A stretch of 64,000 nucleotides of DNA from the NCBI RefSeq assembly GCF_022271405.1, contig NZ_JAJNAL010000004.1, positions 62,001 through 126,000 of the forward strand, written 5' to 3'. Position 1 is the stretch's first letter. Each line of letters starts with the position of its first letter. The notes under the pieces were generated by a model, which saw nothing but the letters and a program-made list of their open reading frames with translations, searched no databases and was not told the origin of the DNA. This DNA is from Rhodopseudomonas infernalis. Lineage in GTDB: Bacteria > Pseudomonadota > Alphaproteobacteria > Rhizobiales > Xanthobacteraceae. The position numbers were made by a program, and so were the translations under genes. Below are positions 1-9,515 of the stretch, one piece after another.

Positions 1-163
1 GCTGCCGCTGGCCGGCGTTCACGTGGTGGAAGCCACCAAGCAGGTGGTGCGGCCGCTTCCGGCCAAGCGCGAACGCATCCGGCTGATTCCGTCGCTCGAG
101 CCGTCGCTGGTGCCGTCGCCGATGCAGGCGGACGATCCCGACCTGCCGGCCCGGCCCCGCTGA
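1..163 (+). CDS. C-terminal end of a probable class I SAM-dependent methyltransferase (5' truncated)
   Basis: An open frame enters from the left edge (codons start at base 2) and ends with TGA at 161-163, giving about 53 residues. The visible tail begins LPLAGVHVVEATKQVV and is then rich in Arg, Pro and Leu. This PL-AGV-VVEA-KQ block followed by a basic, proline-rich tail resembles the C-terminus of type-11 methyltransferases that sit near gloB in Rhizobiales. The catalytic domain lies outside the window, so the assignment is an inference from a short tail. The gene converges on the DUF4167 gene, with a hairpin at 180-205 between them. Confidence 0.4.
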   Translation, partial: LPLAGVHVVEATKQVVRPLPAKRERIRLIPSLEPSLVPSPMQADDPDLPARPR

Positions 164-179
164 AGCGAGCGGAAACGAA

Positions 180-205
180 AAGGGCCGCGCCGGAGCGCGA
201 CCCTT
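180..205. terminator. hairpin between convergent genes
   Basis: AAGGGCCGCGC, loop CGGA, GCGCGACCCTT forms an 11-bp stem with one mismatch. It lies 16 bases after the stop of the plus-strand gene and downstream of the DUF4167 stop. Read on the minus strand the stem is followed by a T-rich stretch (TTTCGTTTCC), so it fits best as the terminator of the DUF4167 transcript. It may act in both directions. Confidence 0.55.
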
Positions 206-252
206 GATCTCGATCACCGGATCTCAATAACCGGGCAGACGGTCGCCGGCGT

Positions 253-969
253 TTACTCGCCGCGCGAAACGTCCTCGGACGGAGCTGGCGCCGCAGCGGC
301 CGCGGCTTCGCCACGCGGCGTGTGCGGACGGCGACGGCGACGGGGCGGGAAGCGTTCGCCGCCAGCCGCGCCTTCGAAAGCCGCAGGGGGAACCTGCGGC
401 TGCGGACCGGTGATGAACGACGGCAGGCGGTCGACGCCGGCATCGACGGACGGCTGCGGCTGCTCGACGCGCGGGGTGAATTGCGGCTGCGGCCGATGCT
501 CGCGCGGCTGCGGCTGCTCGCGGGGCTGGAACTGCGGCTGCTCGCGCGGCTGATATTGCGGCGGCGGCGGCACCGGGACCAGGCCCGGCTCGGCGCCGAA
601 GTTCGAGTAATCGACCTCGTCATCGTCGCTGTCCGACATATCGTTGTCGATGCGCGGCTGCTGTTGCTGCGGCTGGTTCTGCCGGAACTGCTCCTGCGCG
701 GCCGCGATCAGACGGAAGTAGTGCTCGGCGTGCTGATAGTAGTTCTCAGCCGCCACCGGGTCGCCGGACGAGCGCGCATCTCGGGCAAGCTGAACGTATT
801 TCTCGGCGACGTGAGAGGCAGTGCCGCGGATCTTGATATCGGGGCCATTGGATTCGAACACCCGGGTCATCGGATTCTGGCCGCGCCGATTGTTGTTGTT
901 ATTATTGCCGCCGCCGCCACCACCGCTGTTGCGATTGCGCAGCCGCTTGTTGTTCTGCCCGTTTCTCAT
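253..969 (-). CDS. DUF4167 domain protein, low-complexity and Arg/Asn/Gln-rich
   Basis: 238 residues. The N-terminus is an Arg/Asn/Gly low-complexity stretch (runs of six Gly and six Asn at about 16-27). The conserved DUF4167 core follows at about 34-98, containing KIRGTASHVAEKYVQLARDA and the ENYYQHAEHYFR block. The rest is Pro/Gln-rich with repeated QPRE/QPQF units (about 135-175) and ends in an Arg cluster (RRRRRP, about 213-218). No enzymatic motif is visible. In many Alphaproteobacteria this family lies beside prmC/prfA, as here. Its role is unknown; the basic, disordered composition is compatible with RNA binding, which is inference. It starts at ATG 969 after a 590-base gap from prmC. 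Confidence 0.85.
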   Translation of the reverse strand: MRNGQNNKRLRNRNSGGGGGGNNNNNNRRGQNPMTRVFESNGPDIKIRGTASHVAEKYVQLARDARSSGDPVAAENYYQHAEHYFRLIAAAQEQFRQNQPQQQQPRIDNDMSDSDDDEVDYSNFGAEPGLVPVPPPPQYQPREQPQFQPREQPQPREHRPQPQFTPRVEQPQPSVDAGVDRLPSFITGPQPQVPPAAFEGAAGGERFPPRRRRRPHTPRGEAAAAAAPAPSEDVSRGE

Positions 970-1559
970 GTCTTACCTTTTTACCGAGTCCGATATGTCC
1001 CGATGGTCGATGCTTGATCGTTTTGGCGCCGGACGTTTTGGCCCCGGACCGTGCCAGTGCGCGTTTGCGTCGTGTTACCGCGCATGATGCGGGTCGCTCG
1101 CGTCGCCGGCCAAAAGCCGACCCCAGGCGGAAGCCGCCCATGCGCAAAATTGACCCGTTTGATACCGTCAGCGCCGCGTGTCGCGTTCAACAAAGACGCG
1201 TTCCCCAACTCCGGAGCGCACCGAGCCGCGCTGGCCGGACCCAACAACGAACCCGCCAAAGCAGGCTCAGCTTCGCTTGCGTGAGTTCTTCAAGCGTAAA
1301 AGTAAAATCAGGCTTTCGTTTGCTCCGCGGTCGAGAGCAGCGCGGCTTTGTCAAAACCCTCGCGCTCAACCGGATCCGCCGTCCTGAACCCCTTCGAGCC
1401 GGGTTCACGACAAGAGCCGGGGTTCTCGACAAGAACTGTGTTCTTTTCCGGCCTTCGACTGCAGACCCGCGGGGGCCAGTCACCCTGGCCCGATATCCTG
1501 GCCGGAACGTAGTCGCTCTTAGCCGATTTTCCAAGCGTTTTTTGCAATCTATTCCGACA
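970..1559. other. 590-base gap between prmC and the DUF4167 gene
   Basis: No convincing gene is seen. Short frames on both strands have unconvincing composition. It contains a near-perfect tandem repeat at 1396-1432 and a perfect 15-base inverted repeat AAGAACTGTGTTCTT at 1431-1445. On the minus strand it must hold the promoter or a long leader of the DUF4167 gene, or an unannotated small RNA. Confidence 0.5.
1396..1432. repeat. short tandem repeat, two units of 18-19 bases
   Basis: Unit 1 is GAGCCGGGTTCACGACAA (1396-1413). Unit 2 is GAGCCGGGGTTCTCGACAA (1414-1432). The units differ by one inserted G and one substitution. The second runs directly into the inverted repeat AAGAACTGTGTTCTT (1431-1445). 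Function unknown. Confidence 0.6.
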
Positions 1560-2477
1560 TTAAGGCGCCAGATGGCACCCCACGGCCACACGCAAAATAC
1601 CTCCTAGATCGGCGCGCGGCGGTGACGATACCGTCAGCCCGGCGGTCCGCATCAGGGCGACCACGGCGCCGCTCTGGCCCTGGCCGAACTCCACCACCAG
1701 GGCGCCGCCCGGTCGCAGCAGCCGCATCGATTCGGGCGCGATCCGCCGATAGGCGTCGAGGCCGTCGGCGCCACCGTCGAGCGCCAGGCGCGGATCATGG
1801 TCGCGGACCTCGATGTCGAGCGCCGCGATGTCGCCGGCAGGGATGTAGGGCGGATTGGAGACGATCAGGTCGAACGGCCCGGACAGCGCCGCCGCGTAGT
1901 CGCCGGCAACGAAGCCCGCGCGGTCCGCCAGGCCGAGCGCCGCCGCGTTGGCGCGGGCGATCCGTAACGTTTCGAGGCTGATATCAGTCGCGACGCCGGT
2001 CGCGTCGCGGCACTCGCTGAGCAGCGCCAGCAGGATGGCACCGGAACCCGTGCCAATGTCGAGGATGCGAGGCTGCGGGCGGGCTTCGGCACGCAGCAAC
2101 TCCAGCGCCACCTCGACGACCGTCTCGGTGTCCGGCCGCGGCACCAGAGTGTCGGCGCTCAGCCGCAGCGGCAATCCCCAGAATTCCCGCTGCCCGAAGA
2201 TCCGCGCCACCGGCTCACCAGCCAGGCGCCGGACCGTAAAGCCGGCAAGGCGCTCAGCCTCCTCGGCGGTGAGCGGCCGCCCGGCCTGAGACACCAGGCC
2301 GGTGAGATCGAGACCCGTGACCTCCCCGATCAGGAGCCGCGCGTCCAGATCCGTCGATTCGACGCCGGCATCCTTGAGCAGTTTTCCGACAGCACGGCGT
2401 GCGGCCGCGAGCGGCAGGCCGGACAGCGCATGCATCACCGAAGCCGCATCCCGCGACGACCCGGTGTCGCCGCTCAC
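1560..2477 (-). CDS. prmC: peptide chain release factor N(5)-glutamine methyltransferase
   Basis: 305 residues, the usual size for PrmC/HemK. It methylates the Gln of the GGQ motif in release factors RF1 and RF2 using SAM. Visible motifs are an N-terminal helical domain, the SAM-binding loop DIGTGSG (about 140-146) and the catalytic NPPY at 208-211 followed by IPAGD. It starts with GTG at 2477, inside the stop of prfA (GTGA overlap), which points to translational coupling with its substrate gene. A downstream ATG at 2435 is a possible alternative start. A 590-base gap follows before the DUF4167 gene. Confidence 0.95.
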   Translation of the reverse strand: MSGDTGSSRDAASVMHALSGLPLAAARRAVGKLLKDAGVESTDLDARLLIGEVTGLDLTGLVSQAGRPLTAEEAERLAGFTVRRLAGEPVARIFGQREFWGLPLRLSADTLVPRPDTETVVEVALELLRAEARPQPRILDIGTGSGAILLALLSECRDATGVATDISLETLRIARANAAALGLADRAGFVAGDYAAALSGPFDLIVSNPPYIPAGDIAALDIEVRDHDPRLALDGGADGLDAYRRIAPESMRLLRPGGALVVEFGQGQSGAVVALMRTAGLTVSSPPRADLGGILRVAVGCHLAP

Positions 2478-3562
2478 GCCGCGTCGCTTTGCGCCGCGAG
2501 CTGAGCGGCCTGGTGCTCGGTGGTGAGCGCGTCGATCAGTTCGCCGAGCGCTTCGCCGGCGATCACTTGCGGCAGCTTGTACAGCGTCAGATTGATGCGG
2601 TGATCGGTGACCCGGCCCTGCGGGAAGTTGTAGGTGCGGATCCGCTCCGAGCGGTCGCCGGAGCCGACCTTCTCCTTGCGTTCGGCCGAGCGCGCCGCGT
2701 CGAGCCGCTGCTGCTCGGCGTCGTAGATCCGCGAACGCAGGATGTTCATCGCCGAGGCGCGGTTCTTATGCTGCGAGCGGCTGTCCTGCATCATCACCAC
2801 GATGCCGGTCGGCAGATGGGTGATGCGGATCGCCGATTCGGTCTTGTTGACGTGCTGACCGCCGGCGCCCTGGGCCCGCATGGTATCGATCTTGAGATCG
2901 TCCGGCTTGATGTCGACGTCGACCTCTTCGACTTCCGGCAGGACCGCGACGGTCGCCGCCGAGGTGTGAATGCGGCCTTGCGTCTCGGTGTCCGGCACGC
3001 GCTGGACGCGGTGCACGCCGGATTCGAACTTCAGTTTGGCGAAGGCGCCGCGGCCTTTCACTTCGGCGATGATTTCCTTGTAGCCGCCGACGGAGCCTTC
3101 GCTGGCCGAAATCACCTCGACGCTCCAGCCCTGCAGCGCGGCGAATTTCTCGTACATCCTGAACAGATCGCCGGCGAACAGCGAGGCCTCGTCGCCGCCG
3201 GTGCCGGCGCGGATTTCCAGCATCACGTTGCGGTCGTCCATCGCGTCCTTGGGCAGCAACGCGACGCGGATCTGCTGGATCAGCTCTTCAAGATGGCCGT
3301 CGAGCGCCGCGTGCTCGGCTTCCGCCATGGCGCGGAGTTCGGGATCGGCGCCCGGATCTTCGAGCAGTTCATCGATGCCGCCCATTTCGTCGCGCACCTG
3401 TCGGTACGCCTTCACGGCCTCGATCAGCGGATTGAGATCGGACAATTCACGCGTGATACGCACATAGTCGGCCGCGCCGACATTGCCGCCGACCAGTTGG
3501 GCTTCGAGCGAGGCGTGATGCGCGAGCAGAACGTCGAGCTTGGCTTCGGGCAGATTGGACAT
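2474..3562 (-). CDS. prfA: peptide chain release factor 1
   Basis: 362 residues, standard for RF1, which ends translation at UAA and UAG. It carries the GGQ motif at 234-236 within [13 protein letters not shown]236 is the expected PrmC target. The codon-reading PxT tripeptide appears as PDT at 190-192 ([13 protein letters not shown]), where many RF1 proteins have PAT or PVT. The start was set at ATG 3562 (MSNLPEAKL), which matches the family; a longer in-frame opening upstream lacks family similarity. It lies 73 bases downstream of ptsP and overlaps prmC by 4 bases. Confidence 0.97.
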   Translation of the reverse strand: MSNLPEAKLDVLLAHHASLEAQLVGGNVGAADYVRITRELSDLNPLIEAVKAYRQVRDEMGGIDELLEDPGADPELRAMAEAEHAALDGHLEELIQQIRVALLPKDAMDDRNVMLEIRAGTGGDEASLFAGDLFRMYEKFAALQGWSVEVISASEGSVGGYKEIIAEVKGRGAFAKLKFESGVHRVQRVPDTETQGRIHTSAATVAVLPEVEEVDVDIKPDDLKIDTMRAQGAGGQHVNKTESAIRITHLPTGIVVMMQDSRSQHKNRASAMNILRSRIYDAEQQRLDAARSAERKEKVGSGDRSERIRTYNFPQGRVTDHRINLTLYKLPQVIAGEALGELIDALTTEHQAAQLAAQSDAA

Positions 3563-3635
3563 GGATCGGTCTCGAACAAGGGGAAACGGCAGAGCGGCGG
3601 CGTGCGAGCGGAGCGCCGGCAGAACGACAGCGTCG

Positions 3636-5903
3636 CTACAAGGACAGCCGGTGAGCCTCGGCAAACTCCGCCAGCTTCTGCCGGATCGACACGCTGCCGG
3701 CCGGCTGATCGAGCAGCGGCGAGATCGCCGCCTCGGCCTTGGCGGCGTCGAGCTCGAGGATCATCGCCTTGACCGGGCCGTGCGACAGCGCCGACACCGA
3801 CAACGAGCGATAGCCGATCCCGATCAGCGCCAACGCCCCGAGCGGCTGTGACGCCATCTCGCCGCACAGAGACACCGAGCGCTTCGCCGCCTTTGCCTTG
3901 CGGACAATGTCGCGCAGCGCCCGCAGGATCGGCGCCGACAGCGTATCGAAGCGCTCCGACACCTTGGCGTTGCCGCGGTCGACCGCATACAGGAACTGGA
4001 ACAGATCGTTGGAGCCGACCGAGACGAAGTCGACCTTCTTGAGCAGCTCGTCGAGCTGATACAGCAGCGCCGGCACCTCGACCATGGTGCCGACGTCGAC
4101 GCGCTCCGGCAGCGTGTGGCCGTGCTGGCGCAGGTAGGTGAGTTCGCGCTCGACGATCGACTTCGCGGCATCGAACTCGGCGACCTCGGAGATCATCGGA
4201 AACATGATGCGCAGATAGCGGCCGCCGCCAGCGCGCAGCAGCGCGCGGATCTGGCTGCGCAGCAGTCCGGGCCGATCGAGCCCGAGCCGGATCGCGCGCC
4301 AGCCGAGCGCGGGGTTTTCCTCGACCACCGTCTCCATATAGGGCAGCGCCTTGTCGCCGCCGATATCGAGGGTGCGGAACGTCACCGGCTTGCTGCCGGC
4401 GGCGTCGAGCACGGCGCGGTACAGCGCCAGCTGATCGCTCGACCGCGGCAGGCTCTGGCCGATCATGAACTGTAGCTCGGTGCGGAACAGGCCGATGCCG
4501 GACGAGCCGGTGTCCTCGATATGCGGCAGGTCGATCGCCAGCCCCGCATTGATCATCAGGTCGACCGGCTGACCGTCGCGGGTGACGCAGGGCCGATCGC
4601 GCAGCGCCGAATACTGCGCCTGCCGGCGCGCACGGAAGCGGACCCGCTCCGCATAGGCGGCCTCGATCTCGGCCGATGGCCGCACATAGATCGACCCCGA
4701 GGTGGCGTCGACGATGATGGCGTCGCCCGGATCGGCGATGCCGGGCGCGTTCGGCACTTCGCCGACCGCCGCGATGCCGAGCGCGCGCGCCACGATGGCG
4801 ACGTGCGAATTCGCCGTGCCTTCTTCGAGCACCAGGCCGCGCAGCCGCTTGCGGTCGTAATCGAGCAGCGCCGCGGGGCCCATCGAGCGCGCGATCAGGA
4901 TGGCATTTTCGGGCAGTTGCTCGCGCGACGGCGCGTGGTTCTGTCCGACCAGTTGGCGCATCAGCCGATGGCCGAGATCTTCGAGATCGTGCAGCCGCTC
5001 GCGCAAATACGGATCGGTCGAGCGCAGCATCCGCGCCCGGGTGTCCGACTGCACACGTTCGACCGCGGCCTCGGCGGTGAGGCCGGTGGCGACCGCCTCG
5101 TGCAGCTTGTGCGACCAGCCGTGGTCGTTGGCGAACATCCGGTAGGCTTCGAGCACGTCGCGATGCTCGCCGCCGTCGGCGACATCGCCGCGCTCAAGCA
5201 TGCGGTCGAGATCTGACCGCAGATTGGCGAGCGCGGTGTCGAGCCGTTTGATTTCCTTCGGCAGATCTTCGGCGATGTAGTTGGTGATCACCACGCGCGG
5301 CTCGTGCAGCACGACATGGCCGAGCGCGATGCCGTCGGACAGCACCGCGCCGGTCTTGTGGATCGAGTGCCGCGCCGCGGGCTCGGCGCCAGGCTGCGCC
5401 AGCGCCGACAATTCGCCCGAGGCGATCATCTCGGCCAGCACCATCGCGGTGGTCTGCAGCGCCTCGACTTCTTCCTCGACATAGGTGCGCTTGGCGCGGT
5501 TCTGCACCACCAGCACGCCGAGCGTATTGCCGGCGCGCAGGATCGGCACGCCGAGGAAGGAGTGATAGATTTCTTCGCCGGTCTCCGGGCGGAACGAGAA
5601 CGCCGGATGGCTCTGCGCGTCGGACAGGTTCAGCGGCGTCGCCTCGGATGCCACGAGACCGACCAGGCCTTCATGCGCGCTCAACACGGTCTGGTGGACC
5701 GCTTCGCGGTTGAGGCCTTCGGTGGCGTAGAGTTCGAGCGTGTTGTCGACACGCAGCACGTAGGTCGAGCACACCTCCGCCACCATGTTGGCGGCGATCA
5801 GCACGACGATCTTGTCCAGGCGTTCTTGCGCGGAGACTTGCTCCGCCATGGTTTCACGGAGCCGTCTCAGCAAGACGCGGGGGCCGCCCGACGTGCTCCG
5901 CAT
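3636..5903 (-). CDS. ptsP: phosphoenolpyruvate-protein phosphotransferase of the nitrogen PTS (EI-Ntr)
   Basis: 755 residues. The N-terminal GAF domain (about 20-165) is followed by a PtsI-type enzyme: PEP-utilizing N-domain, phospho-His domain with [16 protein letters not shown] (active His about 367), and a C-terminal PEP-binding TIM barrel with [11 protein letters not shown] and [10 protein letters not shown]-Ntr takes phosphate from PEP and passes it to NPr and EIIA-Ntr, a signalling chain for nitrogen and potassium status. The GAF domain senses glutamine/2-oxoglutarate in studied homologues. The start at ATG 5903 ([12 protein letters not shown]) fits family length; a second ATG lies 24 bases upstream. 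It sits between lysC and prfA, an arrangement seen in other Alphaproteobacteria. Confidence 0.95.
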   Translation of the reverse strand: MRSTSGGPRVLLRRLRETMAEQVSAQERLDKIVVLIAANMVAEVCSTYVLRVDNTLELYATEGLNREAVHQTVLSAHEGLVGLVASEATPLNLSDAQSHPAFSFRPETGEEIYHSFLGVPILRAGNTLGVLVVQNRAKRTYVEEEVEALQTTAMVLAEMIASGELSALAQPGAEPAARHSIHKTGAVLSDGIALGHVVLHEPRVVITNYIAEDLPKEIKRLDTALANLRSDLDRMLERGDVADGGEHRDVLEAYRMFANDHGWSHKLHEAVATGLTAEAAVERVQSDTRARMLRSTDPYLRERLHDLEDLGHRLMRQLVGQNHAPSREQLPENAILIARSMGPAALLDYDRKRLRGLVLEEGTANSHVAIVARALGIAAVGEVPNAPGIADPGDAIIVDATSGSIYVRPSAEIEAAYAERVRFRARRQAQYSALRDRPCVTRDGQPVDLMINAGLAIDLPHIEDTGSSGIGLFRTELQFMIGQSLPRSSDQLALYRAVLDAAGSKPVTFRTLDIGGDKALPYMETVVEENPALGWRAIRLGLDRPGLLRSQIRALLRAGGGRYLRIMFPMISEVAEFDAAKSIVERELTYLRQHGHTLPERVDVGTMVEVPALLYQLDELLKKVDFVSVGSNDLFQFLYAVDRGNAKVSERFDTLSAPILRALRDIVRKAKAAKRSVSLCGEMASQPLGALALIGIGYRSLSVSALSHGPVKAMILELDAAKAEAAISPLLDQPAGSVSIRQKLAEFAEAHRLSL

Positions 5904-6199
5904 GTGCCGACATCTCCCTGAAATCAACGCCGCCGCCGACCTGCGCGCCGACGGCAGAAAACCTTCGTCTCAAACATCGCCGGGCGCCTCGCGCGCCCCG
6001 CGACACTCATCGAGCAACCGCCTCATCACCCGCCGCGGCCTTCGCAACGCAACACGAGCCGGCTTGTCAGCCGCCTCGGCGACGCCGTGCGCCCTTCAGG
6101 CCGTATAGCGAATTGAGGCTTGATTTGCCAAGCAAAACGCCTGCCACCCACGGCCGCGAAGCGTCATTACCCGCAGCCTTCAATCACTACAAAATTGTT

Positions 6200-7453
6200 C
6201 TAAACTTGATCCAATCCGTACAAAGTATGCAGCGTGCGGACAGCCAGCTCCGTATAGGCGGCATCGATCAGCACCGAGAACTTGATCTCCGAGGTCGTAA
6301 TCGCCCGGATGTTGATGTTGCGGGCGGCCAGCGCCGCGAACGCCTGGGCGGCGACGCCGGCGTGACTGCGCATCCCCGAGCCGATCACCGACACCTTGGC
6401 GACGTCGGTTTCGCTGTCGAACCGGGCATAGCCGATCTTGTCCTGCGCTGACGTGATGGTCTGCTTGGCGCGGGCGAAATCCGCCGCCGGGACCGTGAAG
6501 GTCAGGTCGGTGGTCTTGCCGTCTTCCGACACGTTCTGGACGATCATGTCGACGTTGATGTTGGCGTCGGCCAGCGGCCCGAAGATCGACGCCGCCACCC
6601 CCGGCTTGTCCTCGATCCGGCGGACCGAGATCTGGGCTTCGTCCTTCGAGAAGGCGATGCCGGTGACGACGTGGTTCTCCATGATTTTCTCCTCGCTGCA
6701 GATCAGCGTGCCCGGCGGCGTGCCGTGCGGATCGATGTCTTCGGGTTTGTCGAACGAGGACCGCACGAAGATCGGCACGTTGTAGACCATGCCGAGCTCG
6801 ACCGAGCGGACCTGCAGCACCTTGGCGCCCTGCGAGGCCAGCTCCAGCATTTCCTCGAACGCGACCTTGTCGAGCCGCCTGGCCTTCGGCACCACCCGCG
6901 GGTCGGTGGTGTAGACGCCGTCGACGTCGGTGTAGATGTCGCAGCGGTCGGCCTTCAGGGCCGCCGCGATCGCCACCGCCGAGGTGTCCGAGCCGCCACG
7001 GCCGAGCGTGGTGATGCGGCCGGTCTCGGGATTGATGCCCTGGAAGCCGGCAATCACCGCCACTTCCTTGCGGTCTTCGAACCGCTTGATGATCTCGCCG
7101 CCGTCAATGTCGACGATCCGGGCCGACGCATGGGCGTCGCTGGTGCGGATCGGCAACTGCCAGCCCTGCCAAGACCGTGCCTGGATACCGAGCGCCTGAA
7201 GGGCGATCGCCAGCAGGCCCGACGTCACCTGTTCGCCGGACGCCACCACCGCATCGTATTCGCGGGCGTCATGCATCGGCGAGGCTTCGGTGCACCAGGC
7301 GACCAGCTCGTTGGTCTTGCCGGCCATCGCCGACACCACCACGGCGACCTCATGGCCGGCATCGACCTCGCGTTTGACATGGCGCGCGACGTTCTGGATG
7401 CGCTCGATATTGGCGACGGACGTGCCGCCGAATTTCATCACAAGCCGGGCCAT
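6200..7453 (-). CDS. lysC: aspartate kinase
   Basis: 417 residues. It phosphorylates aspartate, the first step toward lysine, threonine, methionine and diaminopimelate. It shows the amino-acid kinase signature KFGGTSVANIERI at the N-terminus, the GRGGSDTSAVA nucleotide-binding loop and two C-terminal ACT regulatory modules (about 265-417; VTGIAFSKDEAQISVRRI and KVSVIGSGMRSHAGVAAQ). The start was set at ATG 7453 (MARLVMKFGG) because the KFGGTS strand must lie near the N-terminus. It diverges from ubiG across 190 bases and lies 296 bases upstream of ptsP; nothing clear was found in that 296-base gap. Feedback control by lysine or threonine is usual for the family. Confidence 0.97.
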   Translation of the reverse strand: MARLVMKFGGTSVANIERIQNVARHVKREVDAGHEVAVVVSAMAGKTNELVAWCTEASPMHDAREYDAVVASGEQVTSGLLAIALQALGIQARSWQGWQLPIRTSDAHASARIVDIDGGEIIKRFEDRKEVAVIAGFQGINPETGRITTLGRGGSDTSAVAIAAALKADRCDIYTDVDGVYTTDPRVVPKARRLDKVAFEEMLELASQGAKVLQVRSVELGMVYNVPIFVRSSFDKPEDIDPHGTPPGTLICSEEKIMENHVVTGIAFSKDEAQISVRRIEDKPGVAASIFGPLADANINVDMIVQNVSEDGKTTDLTFTVPAADFARAKQTITSAQDKIGYARFDSETDVAKVSVIGSGMRSHAGVAAQAFAALAARNINIRAITTSEIKFSVLIDAAYTELAVRTLHTLYGLDQV

Positions 7454-7643
7454 GACGAATAGTGCAATCCCTGCAGACAACGGATATGGATGGCGCGGAA
7501 TCCGCCAGTCGGCAGCCGCGTGGCGCGTATACACAGCGCCGCGGTTTCGGGCAAGCAACCGAGCGGCCCCGGACGGAACCGGGGCAAGCTTTAGCTGCCC
7601 GCGATGGCGCGAACACGCGAATCTGGGAGCACGGCGAACCGCC

Positions 7644-8405
7644 ATGGCATTGCAACACGAGACCTCCGGCGCGCCGGCGTCGACCGTCGACCCCGCCGAG
7701 ATCGCCAAATTTTCCAAGCTGTCGGCAGAATGGTGGGATCCGACCGGCAAGATGGCGCCGCTGCACCGGATCAATCCGCTGCGGATCAGCTTCATCCGCG
7801 ACGCCGCCTGCCGCAAGTTCGACCGCAACGCCAAGAGCCTGAGCTGCCTGTCCGGGCTGCGCATGCTCGACATCGGCTGCGGCGCCGGCCTGCTGTGCGA
7901 GCCGTTCACCCGGCTCGGCGCCCAGGTGATCGGCATTGATCCATCGGCCACCAACATCGCGGCCGCCAAGCTGCACGCCGACAAATCGCATCTGGCGATC
8001 GACTACCGCAACGTCATGGTCGAGGAGATCGACCCGCGCGAGCGCTTCGACATCGTGCTCGCGATGGAAGTGATCGAGCACGTCACCGACGTCGGCGCCT
8101 TCCTGTCGCGCTGCGCGGCGCTGATGAAGCCGACCGGCATCATGGTGGTGGCGACGCTCAACCGGAACTGGAAGAGCTTCGCGCTGGCCATCGTCGGCGC
8201 CGAATATGTGATGCGCTGGCTGCCGCGCGGCACCCATCAGTGGGACAAGTTCGTCACCCCGGCCGAACTCGAGCAGCACCTCAACGGCATGAAGCTGGTC
8301 GTCACCGAACAGTCCGGCATGGTCTTCAACCCGCTCGCCGACCGCTGGAAGCTCTCGCCCGACATGGACGTGAACTACATGGTGGTGGCAGAGACCGCGC
8401 CGTAG
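7644..8405 (+). CDS. ubiG: bifunctional ubiquinone O-methyltransferase (3-demethylubiquinone / 2-polyprenyl-6-hydroxyphenol)
   Basis: 253 residues. It performs both O-methylations of ubiquinone synthesis using SAM. Motif I is MLDIGCGAGLLCEPF (about 73-87), followed by VIGIDPSATNIAAAKLHA and the post-motif region AMEVIEHVTDVGAFL. The N-terminal EIAKFSKLSAEWWDPTGKMAPLH block is diagnostic for UbiG. The start was set at ATG 7644 (MALQHETSG); the upstream extension of the frame overlaps the lysC promoter region and has no family similarity. It is divergent from lysC and followed by a large palindromic repeat. Confidence 0.96.
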   Translation: MALQHETSGAPASTVDPAEIAKFSKLSAEWWDPTGKMAPLHRINPLRISFIRDAACRKFDRNAKSLSCLSGLRMLDIGCGAGLLCEPFTRLGAQVIGIDPSATNIAAAKLHADKSHLAIDYRNVMVEEIDPRERFDIVLAMEVIEHVTDVGAFLSRCAALMKPTGIMVVATLNRNWKSFALAIVGAEYVMRWLPRGTHQWDKFVTPAELEQHLNGMKLVVTEQSGMVFNPLADRWKLSPDMDVNYMVVAETAP

Positions 8406-8412
8406 CAAGCTT

Positions 8413-8514
8413 CGTAGGGTGGGCAAAGGCGCACTTGCGCCGTGCCCACGCGTGACCCACCTCATGCTGAGGCTACGCGTGGGCACGGCGCTGCGCGCCT
8501 TTGCCCACCCTACG
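8413..8514. repeat. intergenic palindromic element (GTAGGGTGGGCAAAGGCGC type)
   Basis: The left arm begins CGTAGGGTGGGCAAAGGCGC at 8413. The right arm ends GCGCCTTTGCCCACCCTACG at 8514. The arms flank internal copies of CGTGCCCACGCG and CGCGTGGGCACG, so the whole 102 bases fold into one long imperfect hairpin. It lies between the stop of ubiG and the stop of the MBL-fold gene and could end both transcripts. Similar elements occur as dispersed repeats in Bradyrhizobiaceae. Confidence 0.75.
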
Positions 8515-8545
8515 ACTCACTGAATTATCCGTCATTGCGAGACGA

Positions 8546-9361
8546 CTACACCCCCCTCAAAATAATCACCGTCGGTGCGCCCGGCAGCGTCTCGCGCGAG
8601 ATGCGCAGGCTGCTGTCGCCACGCTGATCGATCGCGAAATCTTGCCCGATGCGGCGCATGAAGTCGTCGAGCGGCGTCATGAAGCGGTGCATCGGCAGCA
8701 CCACCGAGGCGCGCAGCCGCTTGGTGATGTCGGAGATGCCGGCGAGCGACATCGTGTAGCTGCCGTCGATCGGCACCATCAGAATATCGATCCGGCCGAT
8801 CGCCGCGATATGGCTGTCGTCGAGCGTGGTGTGCAGATGACCGAGATGGCCGATACACAGGCCGGCGACTTCGAAGATGAAGATCGAATTGCCGTCCTTG
8901 ATCATGCCGCCGGCGCCGCCGTCGTCGAACATGTAGCGGCGGATATCGGTGGTGACGTTGCGGATCAGCACGTCGCCGACGCGCTCATAAACCTTCGCCG
9001 GCTGGCCACCCTCGCCCCAGCCGTGCAGCACATGGGCGATGGTCGGATCGGGCGCCAGCGTGTAGTGGGTCGAGTGCGCGCGGTTCATGGTGACGACGTC
9101 CGGCGTGCGCCCGGTGTCGTAGGTGCCGCTGTAATCGGTCGCCACCATGACGCCGCCCGGGCTTTCGATCGTGTAGGTGGCGTGGCCCCGATAGGTGATC
9201 AGCACCTGCTCGGCCGCAGCCGTGCGCCGCAGGCTGACCGGGATGGCGCGCGGCCCTTGCGCCATCGCCAGACACTCGCTGCCGCGGAACCCATCGGCAG
9301 CCCGCGCCGGCGCGGCGAACAGGGTGACCAAAGCGGCGAAGACGGCAAGGCAGCGCAACAT
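8546..9361 (-). CDS. exported MBL-fold (UlaG-like) metallo-hydrolase homologue
   Basis: 271 residues with a clear Sec signal peptide (MLRCLAVFAALVTLFAAPARA, cleavage near 21-22). The body resembles the UlaG/lactamase_B_3 branch of the metallo-beta-lactamase fold: LITYRGHATYTIES, VMVATDYSG, a His pair in MNRAHSTHYT, FEVAGLCIGHLGHLHTTL, ILMVPIDGSYTM and VVLPMHRFMTP. The usual HxHxDH cluster is reduced to HSTH, so metal binding and catalysis are uncertain. The substrate is unknown and it should act in the periplasm. It is convergent with ubiG and divergent from the EamA transporter at 9516. Fold call good, function unknown. Confidence 0.75.
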   Translation of the reverse strand: MLRCLAVFAALVTLFAAPARAADGFRGSECLAMAQGPRAIPVSLRRTAAAEQVLITYRGHATYTIESPGGVMVATDYSGTYDTGRTPDVVTMNRAHSTHYTLAPDPTIAHVLHGWGEGGQPAKVYERVGDVLIRNVTTDIRRYMFDDGGAGGMIKDGNSIFIFEVAGLCIGHLGHLHTTLDDSHIAAIGRIDILMVPIDGSYTMSLAGISDITKRLRASVVLPMHRFMTPLDDFMRRIGQDFAIDQRGDSSLRISRETLPGAPTVIILRGV

Positions 9362-9515
9362 GGCGGTGTCGCTCCGTTCGAGGCACCGGAAGTGTAGCGG
9401 TAAAATCCGCGAGCACCAGCGCGACCGGGGCGCGCAACGCTGGCATGAGCCCGCTCAGGTTGACCCGGGCGAGCGGCCCCGCCACGGTGCCGCGCCCTCC
9501 AGCCACGATCACCTC

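Noticed and set aside
204-217. TTGAT-CTCG-ATCAC resembles an FNR/FixK box
   Set aside because: It lies between the 3' ends of convergent genes, not upstream of any start, and one half site is imperfect.
1396-1445. Repeated GTTC/GAAC in the gap after prmC as a LexA site
   Set aside because: The half sites are spaced by 14-15 bases, not 7.
2399-3772. Long plus-strand open frame opposite prfA
   Set aside because: It is an antisense shadow of a strongly supported gene; composition follows the complementary codons of prfA, with no family similarity.
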